Part shown: positions 52,527-60,972 of the stretch, one piece after another
How the letters are laid out: every line of letters starts with the position of its first letter
How positions within the stretch are numbered: the stretch's first letter is position 1
Assembly (NCBI RefSeq): GCF_003967515.1
Contig: NZ_BIFQ01000001.1
Span: 2,418,001-2,482,000 of the forward strand
Direction of reading: 5' to 3'
From: Dictyobacter aurantiacus
GTDB lineage: Bacteria; Chloroflexota; Ktedonobacteria; Ktedonobacterales; Ktedonobacteraceae
DNA length: 64,000 nucleotides
Program-made: the position numbers and the translations under genes
Notes under the pieces: generated by a model
Database searches by the model: none
What the model was told of the DNA's origin: nothing
The model's input: only the letters and a program-made list of their open reading frames with translations

Positions 52527-53422
52527 AAGATACAAGTAGTGATAGCCTGATACTGGCTTCTGAGACTCCTCACTATACGCTGATAGAACAATCTCTGCTA
52601 TCGAAAACGGGTCAAGACGAGACGTGCGAAGATGCTCTCTATATTGGCCCCGATTTTATTGCTGTGATCGATGGTGCAACTTCCAAAACTGACCGAAGAT
52701 GGGATGGAAAGACAGGGGGGAGAGTCGCAGCTGAAATCATCTTACACGCGTTTGATCTTATTCCAGCAGATGCGACAGCTCGCCAAACGGTTGATATTCT
52801 TACCGCTGCTATCCAGGCACTCTATAAACAACACGAAGTTACTGAAATTGTGCAGTCTGAGGGAGTTCAAAGAGCTATTGCCGCCTTTATCGCGGTGAGT
52901 TTTGCACGCAAAGAAATCTGGCTCGTTGGTGATTGTCAGTGTATGATAGACCAGCAACTTATCCAAAATACAAAAGAAATCGATAATGTAACCGCTAATG
53001 CACGCTCTTTATTTCTTGCGGCTGAGATAGCTCAGGGCAAAACCGTGGATGAGCTGAGAGCATATGATCCTGGAAGAGAATTTATCTTGCCTCTCTTGAA
53101 GCGACAGATGACCTTTCAAAATAACCCTGTGTCTGGACCTTATTGGTTTCCTATCATCGATGGCTTTGCTGTACCTGATGAGGGGATTCGCGTTGTCTCT
53201 CTGCCTGCTGAGGCTACTACCGTTGTGTTGGCTTCTGACGGCTACCCCTACTTAAAAGACAGCCTGGAAGCATCTGAACAAGCCTTGCAAGAAGTTCTTC
53301 AAGACGATCCTCTGCTCTTCCGCAAATACAAGTCAACAAAGGGCGTACAGAGCGGGAATGTGTCTTTTGATGATAGAGCGTATGTGAAGATTACTTTAAA
53401 AGGGAACGCTGAAGAGGAGTAG
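52520..53422 (+). CDS. PP2C-like protein phosphatase
   Basis: 300 residues. Metal-dependent Ser/Thr phosphatase fold in a divergent form: KTGQDETCEDALYIGPDF, metal motif VIDGATSKTDRRWDGKTGG (D51), IWLVGDCQCMID, VVLASDGYPYLKD and the closing FDDRAYVKI equivalent to the usual DD(I/V)T. All main acidic positions are kept, so it is probably active. It overlaps the upstream membrane-anchored gene by seven bases. The pair has no kinase beside it; target unknown. Confidence 0.75.
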   Translation: MVEDTSSDSLILASETPHYTLIEQSLLSKTGQDETCEDALYIGPDFIAVIDGATSKTDRRWDGKTGGRVAAEIILHAFDLIPADATARQTVDILTAAIQALYKQHEVTEIVQSEGVQRAIAAFIAVSFARKEIWLVGDCQCMIDQQLIQNTKEIDNVTANARSLFLAAEIAQGKTVDELRAYDPGREFILPLLKRQMTFQNNPVSGPYWFPIIDGFAVPDEGIRVVSLPAEATTVVLASDGYPYLKDSLEASEQALQEVLQDDPLLFRKYKSTKGVQSGNVSFDDRAYVKITLKGNAEEE

Positions 53423-53500
53423 AGAACGAGAAATGCCGAAGAAACTGTACTCCATTGAGCTGCTTGTCTCTTCAGCTCCCTCGCTTTAAATCTGGTATTT

Positions 53501-53971
53501 TTATTCTACGGATACACAATACGCTTGGCTTTGTATGTATCCGGGGATCGAGATACAACCGATATGCAAACCTTCTGGGCAGGGCGTGTAGTAGTGATGC
53601 GGCAAATGTGCAAGCTGTTCTAACCACTTCCTTGCCAGATCTCTTGCGTGTTCCTGGTTACGCGCATAGACAAAGTTGTAGGCATCGGTTAGCTCTTCAT
53701 GGGTGTTGGCACTGGCACGTATGATCCAGAGCACCTGATACTCTTCCCATACCACGATATCGACATGCTCTAGTGTAAGCTCTAATCCTACGTGCTGGGC
53801 CAGGGCTGCAACAATCTTCTCCGCATCGCGCTGGTAGATAGGTTTACGAAGGAGTGCATGATACACGGTCCTGGTTCCCAACTCTGCAAGCGTGGCGATG
53901 GTGGGAATATCAAAGTAATGGATGGTCCTGAGCTGCTCTAACGTCGGCTTCTTCCGTCTCTCTTCCATCAT
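53501..53971 (-). CDS. HTH-containing hypothetical protein
   Basis: 156 residues. The N-terminal 65 residues look like a helix-turn-helix (YFDIPTIATLAELGTRTVYH, KPIYQRDAEKIVAALAQHVG). The middle is beta-rich (VDIVVWEEYQVLWIIRAS), and a helix (YNFVYARNQEHARDLARKWL) follows. It is read one base after the 70-residue gene upstream, so the two form an operon. Probably a regulator of the island; the family is not recognised. Confidence 0.6.
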   Translation of the reverse strand: MMEERRKKPTLEQLRTIHYFDIPTIATLAELGTRTVYHALLRKPIYQRDAEKIVAALAQHVGLELTLEHVDIVVWEEYQVLWIIRASANTHEELTDAYNFVYARNQEHARDLARKWLEQLAHLPHHYYTPCPEGLHIGCISIPGYIQSQAYCVSVE

Positions 53972-53972
53972 T

Positions 53973-54185
53973 CTATCCTATCGCTTGAATATAGACCTCA
54001 ACGGCAATCTTCGCTGCTTCCTGCTCGCCTACAATAGCCGCTAGTTGCTCCTGTAAGCCCCCTATCGAGTTGTACTGGTTATTGATAATGTCATGGGAAG
54101 CTGTGATCTTGAAGCCCTTCATTGCCTGCCTCATAGCCTCACATTCAATCTCTATCTGCCTCCTCAACAATGCAATTTCGCTCAC
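53973..54185 (-). CDS. Small helical protein
   Basis: 70 residues from GTG 54185 with AAAGGAG eight bases upstream. Mostly helical (MSEIALLRRQIEIECEAMRQ, LQEQLAAIVGEQEAAKIAVE). No motif. Operon with the HTH gene one base downstream; divergent from the XRE gene at 54319. Confidence 0.6.
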   Translation of the reverse strand: MSEIALLRRQIEIECEAMRQAMKGFKITASHDIINNQYNSIGGLQEQLAAIVGEQEAAKIAVEVYIQAIG

Positions 54186-54318
54186 CTAAAGATCTCCTTT
54201 CTCACTCCGATATTGGTTTTAAAGACCACCCTTTAAGTAATACCATTACAGACCAGCTTACGTCAACAATCAAGCTGTAGTAGTATGAAGTGCATCTATT
54301 GATTTATGGGGTAAGAAT

Positions 54319-54552
54319 TTGTTGCGATTGCGCGTAAAAGAGGTTGCCCAAGAGAAGGGGATGGGATTAGCGAAACTTTCCAGGCTGTCTGATATTTCGT
54401 ACAAGACTATACAGAAGATCTGGCGCAATCCCTACCATGATGCCTCGTTATCTACCCTCAATCGTATTGCCCGTGTGCTAGCGGTACCTGCGACAGAACT
54501 CCTAGAAGATGTATCTGACGACCAGGTGCCAGAAGAATATCGTCTCTACTAA
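54319..54552 (+). CDS. XRE-family repressor-like protein
   Basis: 77 residues from TTG 54319 (or TTG 54322), with GGGGTAAGAA upstream. A single Cro/CI helix-turn-helix: VKEVAQEKGMGLAKLSRLSD, ISYKTIQKIWRNPYHDASLS, TLNRIARVLAVPATELLEDV. It lies 100 bp before the TIR/restriction-modification gene on the same strand and divergent from a two-gene HTH operon. It is placed like the controller (C) protein of a restriction-modification system or like an element repressor. Confidence 0.8.
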   Translation: MLRLRVKEVAQEKGMGLAKLSRLSDISYKTIQKIWRNPYHDASLSTLNRIARVLAVPATELLEDVSDDQVPEEYRLY

Positions 54553-54652
54553 TTTGTTATTTCCATTTGGCTTGTGTTGATTTGTACTGATTACCCCTCT
54601 TTTAAGATCATCATTTGTACGTAGGCTCTGAATTCTAGCAAGGAATGCTGTA

Positions 54653-57600
54653 ATGACGACCAGTGCATTGGAATTGTTCTATGCGTATGCCAATGAGGAT
54701 GAACGTCTACTTAGGAAGCTCAACAAACATCTTGCGCTACTCGTTCGCCAAGGTTTAATTTCCCCCTGGTCTTCTCAAAACATCACCGCTGGAACTTTGT
54801 GGGAACAGGATCTTCGCTCTCACTTAAAAACCGCCGATATTATCCTTCTCCTCATTAGTGCTAACTTTATTGCCTCTGACTACTGTTATAGCGTTGAAAC
54901 CAGGGAAGCACTGAGACGCCATCGAGCAGGTGAGGCACACGTTATTCCTGTCCTTCTTCATCCCTGTGATTGGGAATATGCTCCGTTCGCCCAATTAGAA
55001 CCTTTGCCTAGCAATAGAAAGCCTGTTACAATGTGGACAAATGAAGATGCTGCACTCACCAATGTCGCTAAAGGTATCCGTAAAGTCGTCAATAAAGTAA
55101 ATGGAATAGAAGAACCGGAAGCCGATCAAGAGACTGAGAGCAAGACGAAAAGTGCCAGAGGTGGGGATGCTGGGAGAAGGAACATGGCGCGTACACCACA
55201 GAACATTGATAGGAATTACCTCAAAAAGGTCGTCAGGCAGTATAAGGAAGAGCTAAAGGGCTACCAGGAAGTTGCTAACTACGAGCTGGGTCTACGTGCC
55301 GCATTTCAAAATATGTTATCCACTGTGGCAAAATACTGTGGTTGGTCGCTTGCTCCTGAGATGACGATTGGTAAGATTCGCCCTGATGGTGTTGTCTTGG
55401 ATGAGTTTCGTATCCGCCGTGGATATTGGGAAGCCAAAGGACCAAAGGTTAATTTAGACGAAGAGATTCGCAAAAAGATTGCTACCGGTTATCCCCTGAC
55501 TAACACACTCTTCGAAGATAGTAAACGGGCTGTGCTCTACCAGGGCAAACGCAACCTACCAAATGAATACGACCTCTCGGACCAGAACCGCATCATTGAT
55601 CTCCTCCGCGATTTCTTCACCTATGTTGAGCCGGATATCGAGAACTTTGAGGAAGCGGTTGAAGAGTTCAAAGAACGAATACCAGAACATGCCCAGGCAC
55701 TACTTAACATCATCAAAGAAGAACACAAACTGAACAGGAAGTTTCAAGCGGCATTTGCTACCTTCGCTGAGGTCTGCCGCACTTCGCTTAACCCTAAGAT
55801 GAACAACGAAGCTATTGATGAGATGTTAGCCCAGCATCTTCTAACAGAACGCCTCTTCAGCACTGTATTTAATAACCCTGACTTTGTGCGCCGAAATGTT
55901 ATTGCCGCTGAAGTCGAGAAGGTTATTGATGCATTGGCTAGCCGCTCTTTCAATCGTACTGAATTTCTTAAGGTTCTCGACCGCTTTTATGTCGCAATAG
56001 AAAAAGCCGCAAAAGGAATTGAGAGTTGGAGTGAGCGCCAAGAGTTCCTCAACACTGTCTACGAGCGCTTCTTCCAGGGTTTTGCCGCAAAGCAAGCCGA
56101 TACTCATGGTATTGTCTACACTTCACAAGAGATTGTTGATTTCATGGTTGAGAGCGTAAACGAGGTACTCAAGCGCGAATTCGGTAAGTCTATCGAAACT
56201 CCGGGTGTAAAGATTCTTGATCCCGCCACTGGTACAGGTAATTTCGTCGTCAATCTCATTCGCCGCATCGACGATTTTAATCTGGAGAAGAAATATAAAG
56301 AAGACCTCTTCTGCAATGAGATTATGTTGCTCCCCTATTATATCTCTTCCTTAAACATTGAACATGAATACTACGCTAAGATAGGCCAATATGAACCGTT
56401 TGAAGGGATTTGTTTTGCTGATACTTTAGAGCTTGCCGAAGGGGATCAACAATTGGCGCTAGATATGTTTGCAGAAAAGAATACAAGACGTGTCAAGCGT
56501 GAAAGAGAAGCTAATATTACCGTGGTCATAGGCAACCCACCTTACAACGTTGGACAAAAACGAGAGAACGATAATAACAAAAATCGCAAATATGAAATAG
56601 TAGATAAGCGTATACGAGATACTTATGTGAAGGGTTCAAGAGCTACCCTTAATACCCAACTTTACGATGCTTATGTTAGGTTTTTCCGCTGGGCCAGTGA
56701 CAGAATTGGTAAGGACAACGGAATAGTTTGCTTTGTTTCTAATAATTCATTTATAGATCAAATTACTTTTGATGGTATGCGTCAACATTTGCTACGTGAT
56801 TTCAATTGTATCTATCATCTGGATTTTCATGGCAATGTACGCAAAAATCCGAAATTATCGGGAACTACTCACAATGTTTTTGGTATTCAAGTAGGAGTTG
56901 GTATCACTGTCGCTATACGCCGATCAAACAGCCACCAGCATTCGTTGTATTATCACAGAGTGCCCGAGTATTGGCGCAAGAAGGAAAAATTATCATTTCT
57001 AGCAGAGAAAGACAACATCTACAACCTTGAATGGCAACTATTAACTCCTGATGATAGACATAACTGGTTGACTGAGGGTCTTCACCCAGAATTCCATTCG
57101 TTTTTACCGGCGGGATCAAAGGACGCTAAGCTTGCTAAGAACGCCGAAGTAAAAACAATTTTTAAAACGTATTCAACAGGAATTAATTCAGGCAGAGATT
57201 CTACCGTTTATGCCTTCAATGCTGCCGTGTTAACCGATAAAGTCAAACAGTTTATAGATGAATATAATTCGGAAATGACAAAATGGGTTAGGAATGAACG
57301 CCCTAAAGATGTTGATAATTTCGTTAGCTACGAGAAAATTAAATGGAGCCGCAACCTTAAACGAGATTTGCAACATGAGCGGGAGATGCAATTTAGTGAA
57401 GGCAGCATAAGAAACGCCCTATACCGCCCCTACACGAAAGTTCTATTGTACTACTCCGATATAGCTATTGACGAGCAAGGGACCACTAAAAACCAGTTCC
57501 CTACACCAGCGCAAGAAAATGAAAACATAACGATTTGTGTCCCTGGGCTTGGAGACAGAAAGGGATTTGGGTGCCTTGCGACTAATGCGATACCTAGCAT

Positions 57601-58312
57601 GGATTTAGCATTTGAGAAGGTTCAGTGTTTCCCTTTTTATACCTATTCTACGGATGGAAGTAGTAGGCAGGAAAATATTACAACTTGGGTGGTTGAGCAA
57701 TTCAGTTCTCGATACGGTTTTACAGTTAGTAAATGGGACATCTTCTACTACGTATACGCATTAATGCATCACCCGCAATATCGTGAACTTTATAAAGAGA
57801 ATCTAAAACGCGATCTTCCTCACATTCCCTTATTAATGGATCGGGAAGATTTCGAGGTATGCGTAAGTGTAGGCAAGCAACTAATGAACCTACATGTAAA
57901 TTATGAGCAGGCGGACGAGTATCCATTGAAGGCGGTATCTAACAAAGATATTCCTTTGGATCAGCGCCTCTACGTTAAGAAGCTGAAGCTTTCAACAGAT
58001 AAGACAGCGCTGGTAATGAGCGAAGGGCTAACGTTGGAAGGTATACCCCCAGAATGCTTCGAGTACCGTTTAGGAGGTCGCTCTGCACTGGAGTGGGTTA
58101 TCGACCAATATCAAGTCTCTATTGATAAGCGCAGTGGTATCGAGAGTGATCCTAATCGCCTGGATGATCCTCAGTACATTATGCGCCTGGTCAAGCGGGT
58201 TGTGGCGGTAAGCGTTAAGACGGTAGAATTGGTAAAAGAGCTTGCGGAGGCAGTGACGGCCGAGGATTGGTTAGGTGAGCAGGTGGAAATTGGCGATATA
58301 GCATCAATTTAA
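54653..58312 (+). CDS. TIR domain fused to Type IIG/ISP-like restriction-modification enzyme
   Basis: 1219 residues from ATG 54653 with AAGGA upstream. Residues 1-148 are a TIR domain: ELFYAYANEDERLLRKLNKH, WEQDLRSHLKTADIILLLIS, then SDYCYSVETREALRRH, where E82 matches the catalytic Glu of NADase TIRs. After a charged linker, residues 185-300 hold a PD-(D/E)XK nuclease (P244-D245, then E260-A-K262). Residues 480-640 are an N6-adenine methyltransferase: VYTSQEIVDFM, SAM motif I ILDPATGTGNF (523-531) and catalytic NPPY (628-631). The C-terminal ~550 residues are the target-recognition part. No SF2 helicase is seen. It may both methylate and cut DNA and deplete NAD in abortive fashion; that coupling is inference. 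Confidence 0.88.
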   Translation: MTTSALELFYAYANEDERLLRKLNKHLALLVRQGLISPWSSQNITAGTLWEQDLRSHLKTADIILLLISANFIASDYCYSVETREALRRHRAGEAHVIPVLLHPCDWEYAPFAQLEPLPSNRKPVTMWTNEDAALTNVAKGIRKVVNKVNGIEEPEADQETESKTKSARGGDAGRRNMARTPQNIDRNYLKKVVRQYKEELKGYQEVANYELGLRAAFQNMLSTVAKYCGWSLAPEMTIGKIRPDGVVLDEFRIRRGYWEAKGPKVNLDEEIRKKIATGYPLTNTLFEDSKRAVLYQGKRNLPNEYDLSDQNRIIDLLRDFFTYVEPDIENFEEAVEEFKERIPEHAQALLNIIKEEHKLNRKFQAAFATFAEVCRTSLNPKMNNEAIDEMLAQHLLTERLFSTVFNNPDFVRRNVIAAEVEKVIDALASRSFNRTEFLKVLDRFYVAIEKAAKGIESWSERQEFLNTVYERFFQGFAAKQADTHGIVYTSQEIVDFMVESVNEVLKREFGKSIETPGVKILDPATGTGNFVVNLIRRIDDFNLEKKYKEDLFCNEIMLLPYYISSLNIEHEYYAKIGQYEPFEGICFADTLELAEGDQQLALDMFAEKNTRRVKREREANITVVIGNPPYNVGQKRENDNNKNRKYEIVDKRIRDTYVKGSRATLNTQLYDAYVRFFRWASDRIGKDNGIVCFVSNNSFIDQITFDGMRQHLLRDFNCIYHLDFHGNVRKNPKLSGTTHNVFGIQVGVGITVAIRRSNSHQHSLYYHRVPEYWRKKEKLSFLAEKDNIYNLEWQLLTPDDRHNWLTEGLHPEFHSFLPAGSKDAKLAKNAEVKTIFKTYSTGINSGRDSTVYAFNAAVLTDKVKQFIDEYNSEMTKWVRNERPKDVDNFVSYEKIKWSRNLKRDLQHEREMQFSEGSIRNALYRPYTKVLLYYSDIAIDEQGTTKNQFPTPAQENENITICVPGLGDRKGFGCLATNAIPSMDLAFEKVQCFPFYTYSTDGSSRQENITTWVVEQFSSRYGFTVSKWDIFYYVYALMHHPQYRELYKENLKRDLPHIPLLMDREDFEVCVSVGKQLMNLHVNYEQADEYPLKAVSNKDIPLDQRLYVKKLKLSTDKTALVMSEGLTLEGIPPECFEYRLGGRSALEWVIDQYQVSIDKRSGIESDPNRLDDPQYIMRLVKRVVAVSVKTVELVKELAEAVTAEDWLGEQVEIGDIASI

Positions 58313-58363
58313 AGGTGAGGAAGAAGAGATCTAAAGGCTGCTGCTCTCTAGGTCTCTTCATAA

Positions 58364-58612
58364 CTATTGCTCAGAATTAGTTTCAATAATGTCAGAAGGC
58401 AAGACGACGAATGGGAACCCACCCCGCTGATCTGCCTCGACCATGTAATGCGTTGGGATCTGTCTCCCCGCTACTACTCCAGGCCCACATACCCATATAA
58501 TTACACCTGTGTATGTCTCTCCGGCTTCGGTAAAGGTGATTCGCTCGCCCTTCTTGTGATCGCTATAGGTGGCCGCTGGTCCAAACAGATCTTCTAGCGC
58601 CTGGTCATCCAT
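58364..58612 (-). CDS. Hypothetical small beta-rich protein
   Basis: 82 residues with AAGGAGG eight bases before ATG 58612. Beta-strand pattern (KKGERITFTEAGETYTGVII, THYMVEADQRGGFPFVVLPS) suggests a small barrel, perhaps SH3-like. No family recognised. It is 30 bp downstream of the integrase on the same strand and may be co-transcribed. Confidence 0.55.
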   Translation of the reverse strand: MDDQALEDLFGPAATYSDHKKGERITFTEAGETYTGVIIWVCGPGVVAGRQIPTHYMVEADQRGGFPFVVLPSDIIETNSEQ

Positions 58613-58642
58613 TCAATCGCCTCCTTCATCTCTTCGGCTTTA

Positions 58643-59608
58643 TCACTTCAAGCTATCGAGCACGCTGGCAACGTTCCTCGCGTCCCTGGCCTGGAATGCT
58701 CTCAAGTAGTTCTCCGTGACCATAACTGAAGTGTGCCCCATCAATCTACTAAGCTTATAGAGATCGCCGCCATTTGTCAGGAAGGTTACAGCAAATGTGT
58801 GTCTGGCAGTGTGTGGGCTGCATCTTACTCCCCTCACGTGTCCCCAATTCCCAAGCCGCTCAAAAAGCTGCAAGAGTCCTGATGCTGTCATCGGCTTTCC
58901 TGCTCGGGAGAGAAACACGTGATCCTCCTGGTTGATTGCGTCTCGGTAACGGTGCATATATTTGTGGATCGCGGCTTTAGAGTTGTTCCCAAGCGGTACC
59001 TCTCTCCACTTGTTTCCTTTGCCGAAGACCTTAAGATAGGATTCTGATTTAGAGAGATAAACATGGTCAAGAGTAAGGCCGCAGAGTTCAGAGGCCCTGA
59101 TTCCGGTATCAAAGAGGACCGCAAGTATAGCTTTATCCCTCTGTATCATTTCCTCATTATACTCGTTCTTACAGGCTTCAAAGAGGGCACGTATATGAGC
59201 GGGGGTAAAGATCTCAATAACCTTCTTATCCACCTTTGTCATCGGCATACGTTTGGCTAGCTTCTCACTGACCACATCCTCTAAATCCTCTTCCTTGCTA
59301 CACCAGTTGAGAAAGCTCTTTACCACCTGTGTATAGCCGTGTTGAGTGTATGTGCTGAGTGGCTTTCCTGTCTGTGGATTGGTCCGTGTCTTCAAGTGTT
59401 CTGTAAATTGCCGAAGATGGAGAACTTTCATTGTGTCCAGAGTGAGATCCTTTTCTGTGCACCAATCGCTGAAGACCTGAAGTTTTTGAAGATACCATTT
59501 CTGCGTTTCGGGGGAGAGGGAAAGGACTGCATAGGAATAAGCTTCAATTGCCCAGGCCACTGTCATCGGCTCCTGGATCTCGGCGGCTTGTTTTGGTCGG
59601 GTAACCAC
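58643..59608 (-). CDS. int: Tyrosine recombinase (integrase) of the island
   Basis: About 321 residues from GTG 59608, which has AGAGGAGG six bases upstream; ATG 59635 lacks a ribosome site. Core-binding domain about 15-110 (SPETQKWYLQKLQVFSDWCT). Catalytic domain with Arg in FDTGIRASELCGL, Lys in FGKGNKWREVPLG, HTARHTF (H-x-x-R), LMGHTS and the nucleophile Tyr in VTENYLRAF: the complete R-K-H-R-H-Y set. It lies 90 bp from the right att repeat, as expected for the enzyme that inserted the island into tRNA-Arg. Confidence 0.93.
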   Translation of the reverse strand: MVTRPKQAAEIQEPMTVAWAIEAYSYAVLSLSPETQKWYLQKLQVFSDWCTEKDLTLDTMKVLHLRQFTEHLKTRTNPQTGKPLSTYTQHGYTQVVKSFLNWCSKEEDLEDVVSEKLAKRMPMTKVDKKVIEIFTPAHIRALFEACKNEYNEEMIQRDKAILAVLFDTGIRASELCGLTLDHVYLSKSESYLKVFGKGNKWREVPLGNNSKAAIHKYMHRYRDAINQEDHVFLSRAGKPMTASGLLQLFERLGNWGHVRGVRCSPHTARHTFAVTFLTNGGDLYKLSRLMGHTSVMVTENYLRAFQARDARNVASVLDSLK

Positions 59609-59697
59609 TGATAACCTCCTCTGCGAAATAACCATCGCTCTATCTGCTTGGAAATCTCGTCAAGGCAGGTGTGGAGCGGGTTCATCGCAGGGGGTGG

Positions 59698-59737
59698 TTA
59701 GGAAACCGACGCTCTATCCACTGAGCTACAGCCCCGC
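59698..59737. repeat. attachment-site repeat, right (orphan tRNA-Arg 5' half)
   Basis: 40 bp identical to 43274-43313. It is the displaced original 5' half of the tRNA-Arg gene, ending at the anticodon loop, with no 3' half after it. Confidence 0.9.
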
Positions 59738-59745
59738 TGTCTTTT

Positions 59746-59774
59746 ATAATAGCATATCCTCGACATTCCTTCAA
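59746..59774 (-). promoter_or_regulatory. Native tRNA-Arg promoter, now reading into the orphan half
   Basis: Minus strand: TTGAAG (59769-59774), 17-bp spacer, TATTAT (59746-59751), ten bases before the tRNA 5' end position. After integration it transcribes the orphan 5' half and then runs antiparallel into the island toward the integrase, which is on the same strand. The 59775-60100 gap holds no gene. Confidence 0.6.
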
Positions 59775-60100
59775 TCCTCTTGCAGAGCCAGGAAAAGAGA
59801 TGTAGCGTCTTTTACGTCCAGGACGCACACAGAGAAGAAAAAGAGGCTGGCAAAAAAACACCTTCTTTACTTTCCTCCTGCCATCAAGTGACTTTGTCCG
59901 GACAAGAGAGCTAGCAGTCGCTATCGGAGCTGATAAAAATCCTTCCAATAATTTTTTTATTCAGGGTTCCGCGCAAAAGGGCATATATGGACAATACATT
60001 CGCCATATTAATTTAGCTTTAAATTTATAATTAATATATAAAGTACACAATAGCGCGTGTTAATGAATTTCGAGTCTGAGCCATTAAAGGAGAAACACTT

Positions 60101-60742
60101 ATGAGAGAATTATTTATGGTAAAGCGAACATCGCTCATAGCCGGGTTGATCATGGCGCTAGCCGTATGGGCTACAACGGTAGGATTAGGACTCAACATCG
60201 GTATCGTAGGAGCAGCATCGGTAGTATCGAGATCAAACACTGGAACTGCAGCAGTTGCTTTCCACAACCACTGCTATACCCAGATTACTCCAATGTGGGG
60301 TCCCCACAAACACAAGTGTCCCCAGGGTATGCCACCACCCTGGGGACCTCAGGGTGCTCTGGTGACACCGCTCACCACAAATAATAGAGGTTGTGACTTC
60401 GAGCCTGCGGAGCCATCGGGAACGGGAAGTGGAACTGGCTTCGCGATCATCAACACAACCGGATCGGGGCGATTAATTCTGAATGTGGTGCTTATGAACG
60501 CCACCCCCAACACGACCTACAATGTCAGGCTGATCCAGACCCCTACCAGTAGTACGAACGACTGCGGATCCTTCCTGACAGGAGAAACCACGCTCACGAC
60601 AAACAATCAGGGGAACGGGCATGTGAACTACCAGGAGCCTATACTACCTGGTGCCCACGATGCGTTTGGGGTCCTTAATAATGCCAATCCGGCACTGGCC
60701 GGTACGGATTTCTACACTACCCAGCAGGAGTTGTTCTTTTAG
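60101..60742 (+). CDS. Secreted protein of unknown function
   Basis: 213 residues with AAAGGAG before ATG 60101. Signal peptide: basic VKRTS, hydrophobic LIAGLIMALAVWATTVGLGL, cleavage near GAASVV. The mature part has a Pro/His/Cys-rich head (MWGPHKHKCPQGMPPPWGP) and a beta domain (LILNVVLMNATPNTTYNVRL) like small extracellular immunoglobulin-type folds. Four Cys. No family recognised. A stem (GAGTCCGG / CCGGACTC, 60818-60846) follows as terminator. Confidence 0.7.
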   Translation: MRELFMVKRTSLIAGLIMALAVWATTVGLGLNIGIVGAASVVSRSNTGTAAVAFHNHCYTQITPMWGPHKHKCPQGMPPPWGPQGALVTPLTTNNRGCDFEPAEPSGTGSGTGFAIINTTGSGRLILNVVLMNATPNTTYNVRLIQTPTSSTNDCGSFLTGETTLTTNNQGNGHVNYQEPILPGAHDAFGVLNNANPALAGTDFYTTQQELFF

Positions 60743-60817
60743 CTAGGCGTTGGCTCACCGGTGTTTTAAGCCGTTTTGCATCACCTGCACAGGTATTCAT
60801 TCACCAGCTACGCAACT

Positions 60818-60846
60818 GAGTCCGGTAATGTATCATTGCCGGACTC
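60818..60846 (+). terminator. Hairpin after secreted-protein gene
   Basis: 13-bp stem GAGTCCGGTAATG / CATTGCCGGACTC (one T-G pair) around TAT, followed by CTTTAAT. Confidence 0.6.
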
Positions 60847-60972
60847 CTTTAATATGAGCAAAAAGAATTTTATATTTTTAACATCAGAAACGCCTGGCCA
60901 GCTTCTACCATCTTCTAACGCTGTTGGATTAAGCCTTGGCATGCCATCCGTAGCTTTAGCAGGGCTGTGCGA

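Larger units (their letters stand above)
43274..59737. mobile_element. Integrated element of about 16.4 kb in tRNA-Arg(CCT)
   Basis: Bounded by the 40-bp direct repeats. It carries a tyrosine integrase at the right end, a primase-polymerase/helicase protein, small excisionase-like HTH proteins, an XRE repressor candidate, many small unknowns, and cargo: TIR/restriction-modification fusion, PP2C module, SLATT-like membrane protein and DUF559 nuclease. No capsid, terminase, conjugation or relaxase genes are seen, so it is a self-replicating integrative element or a phage-satellite-like island. Base composition is visibly more AT-rich than the flanks. Confidence 0.88.

Noticed and set aside
54653..58312. 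BREX PglX or Type I HsdM as identity for the methyltransferase gene
   Set aside because: No BrxL, PglZ, HsdS or HsdR genes are nearby, and the nuclease motif is in the same chain, which fits Type IIG/ISP better.
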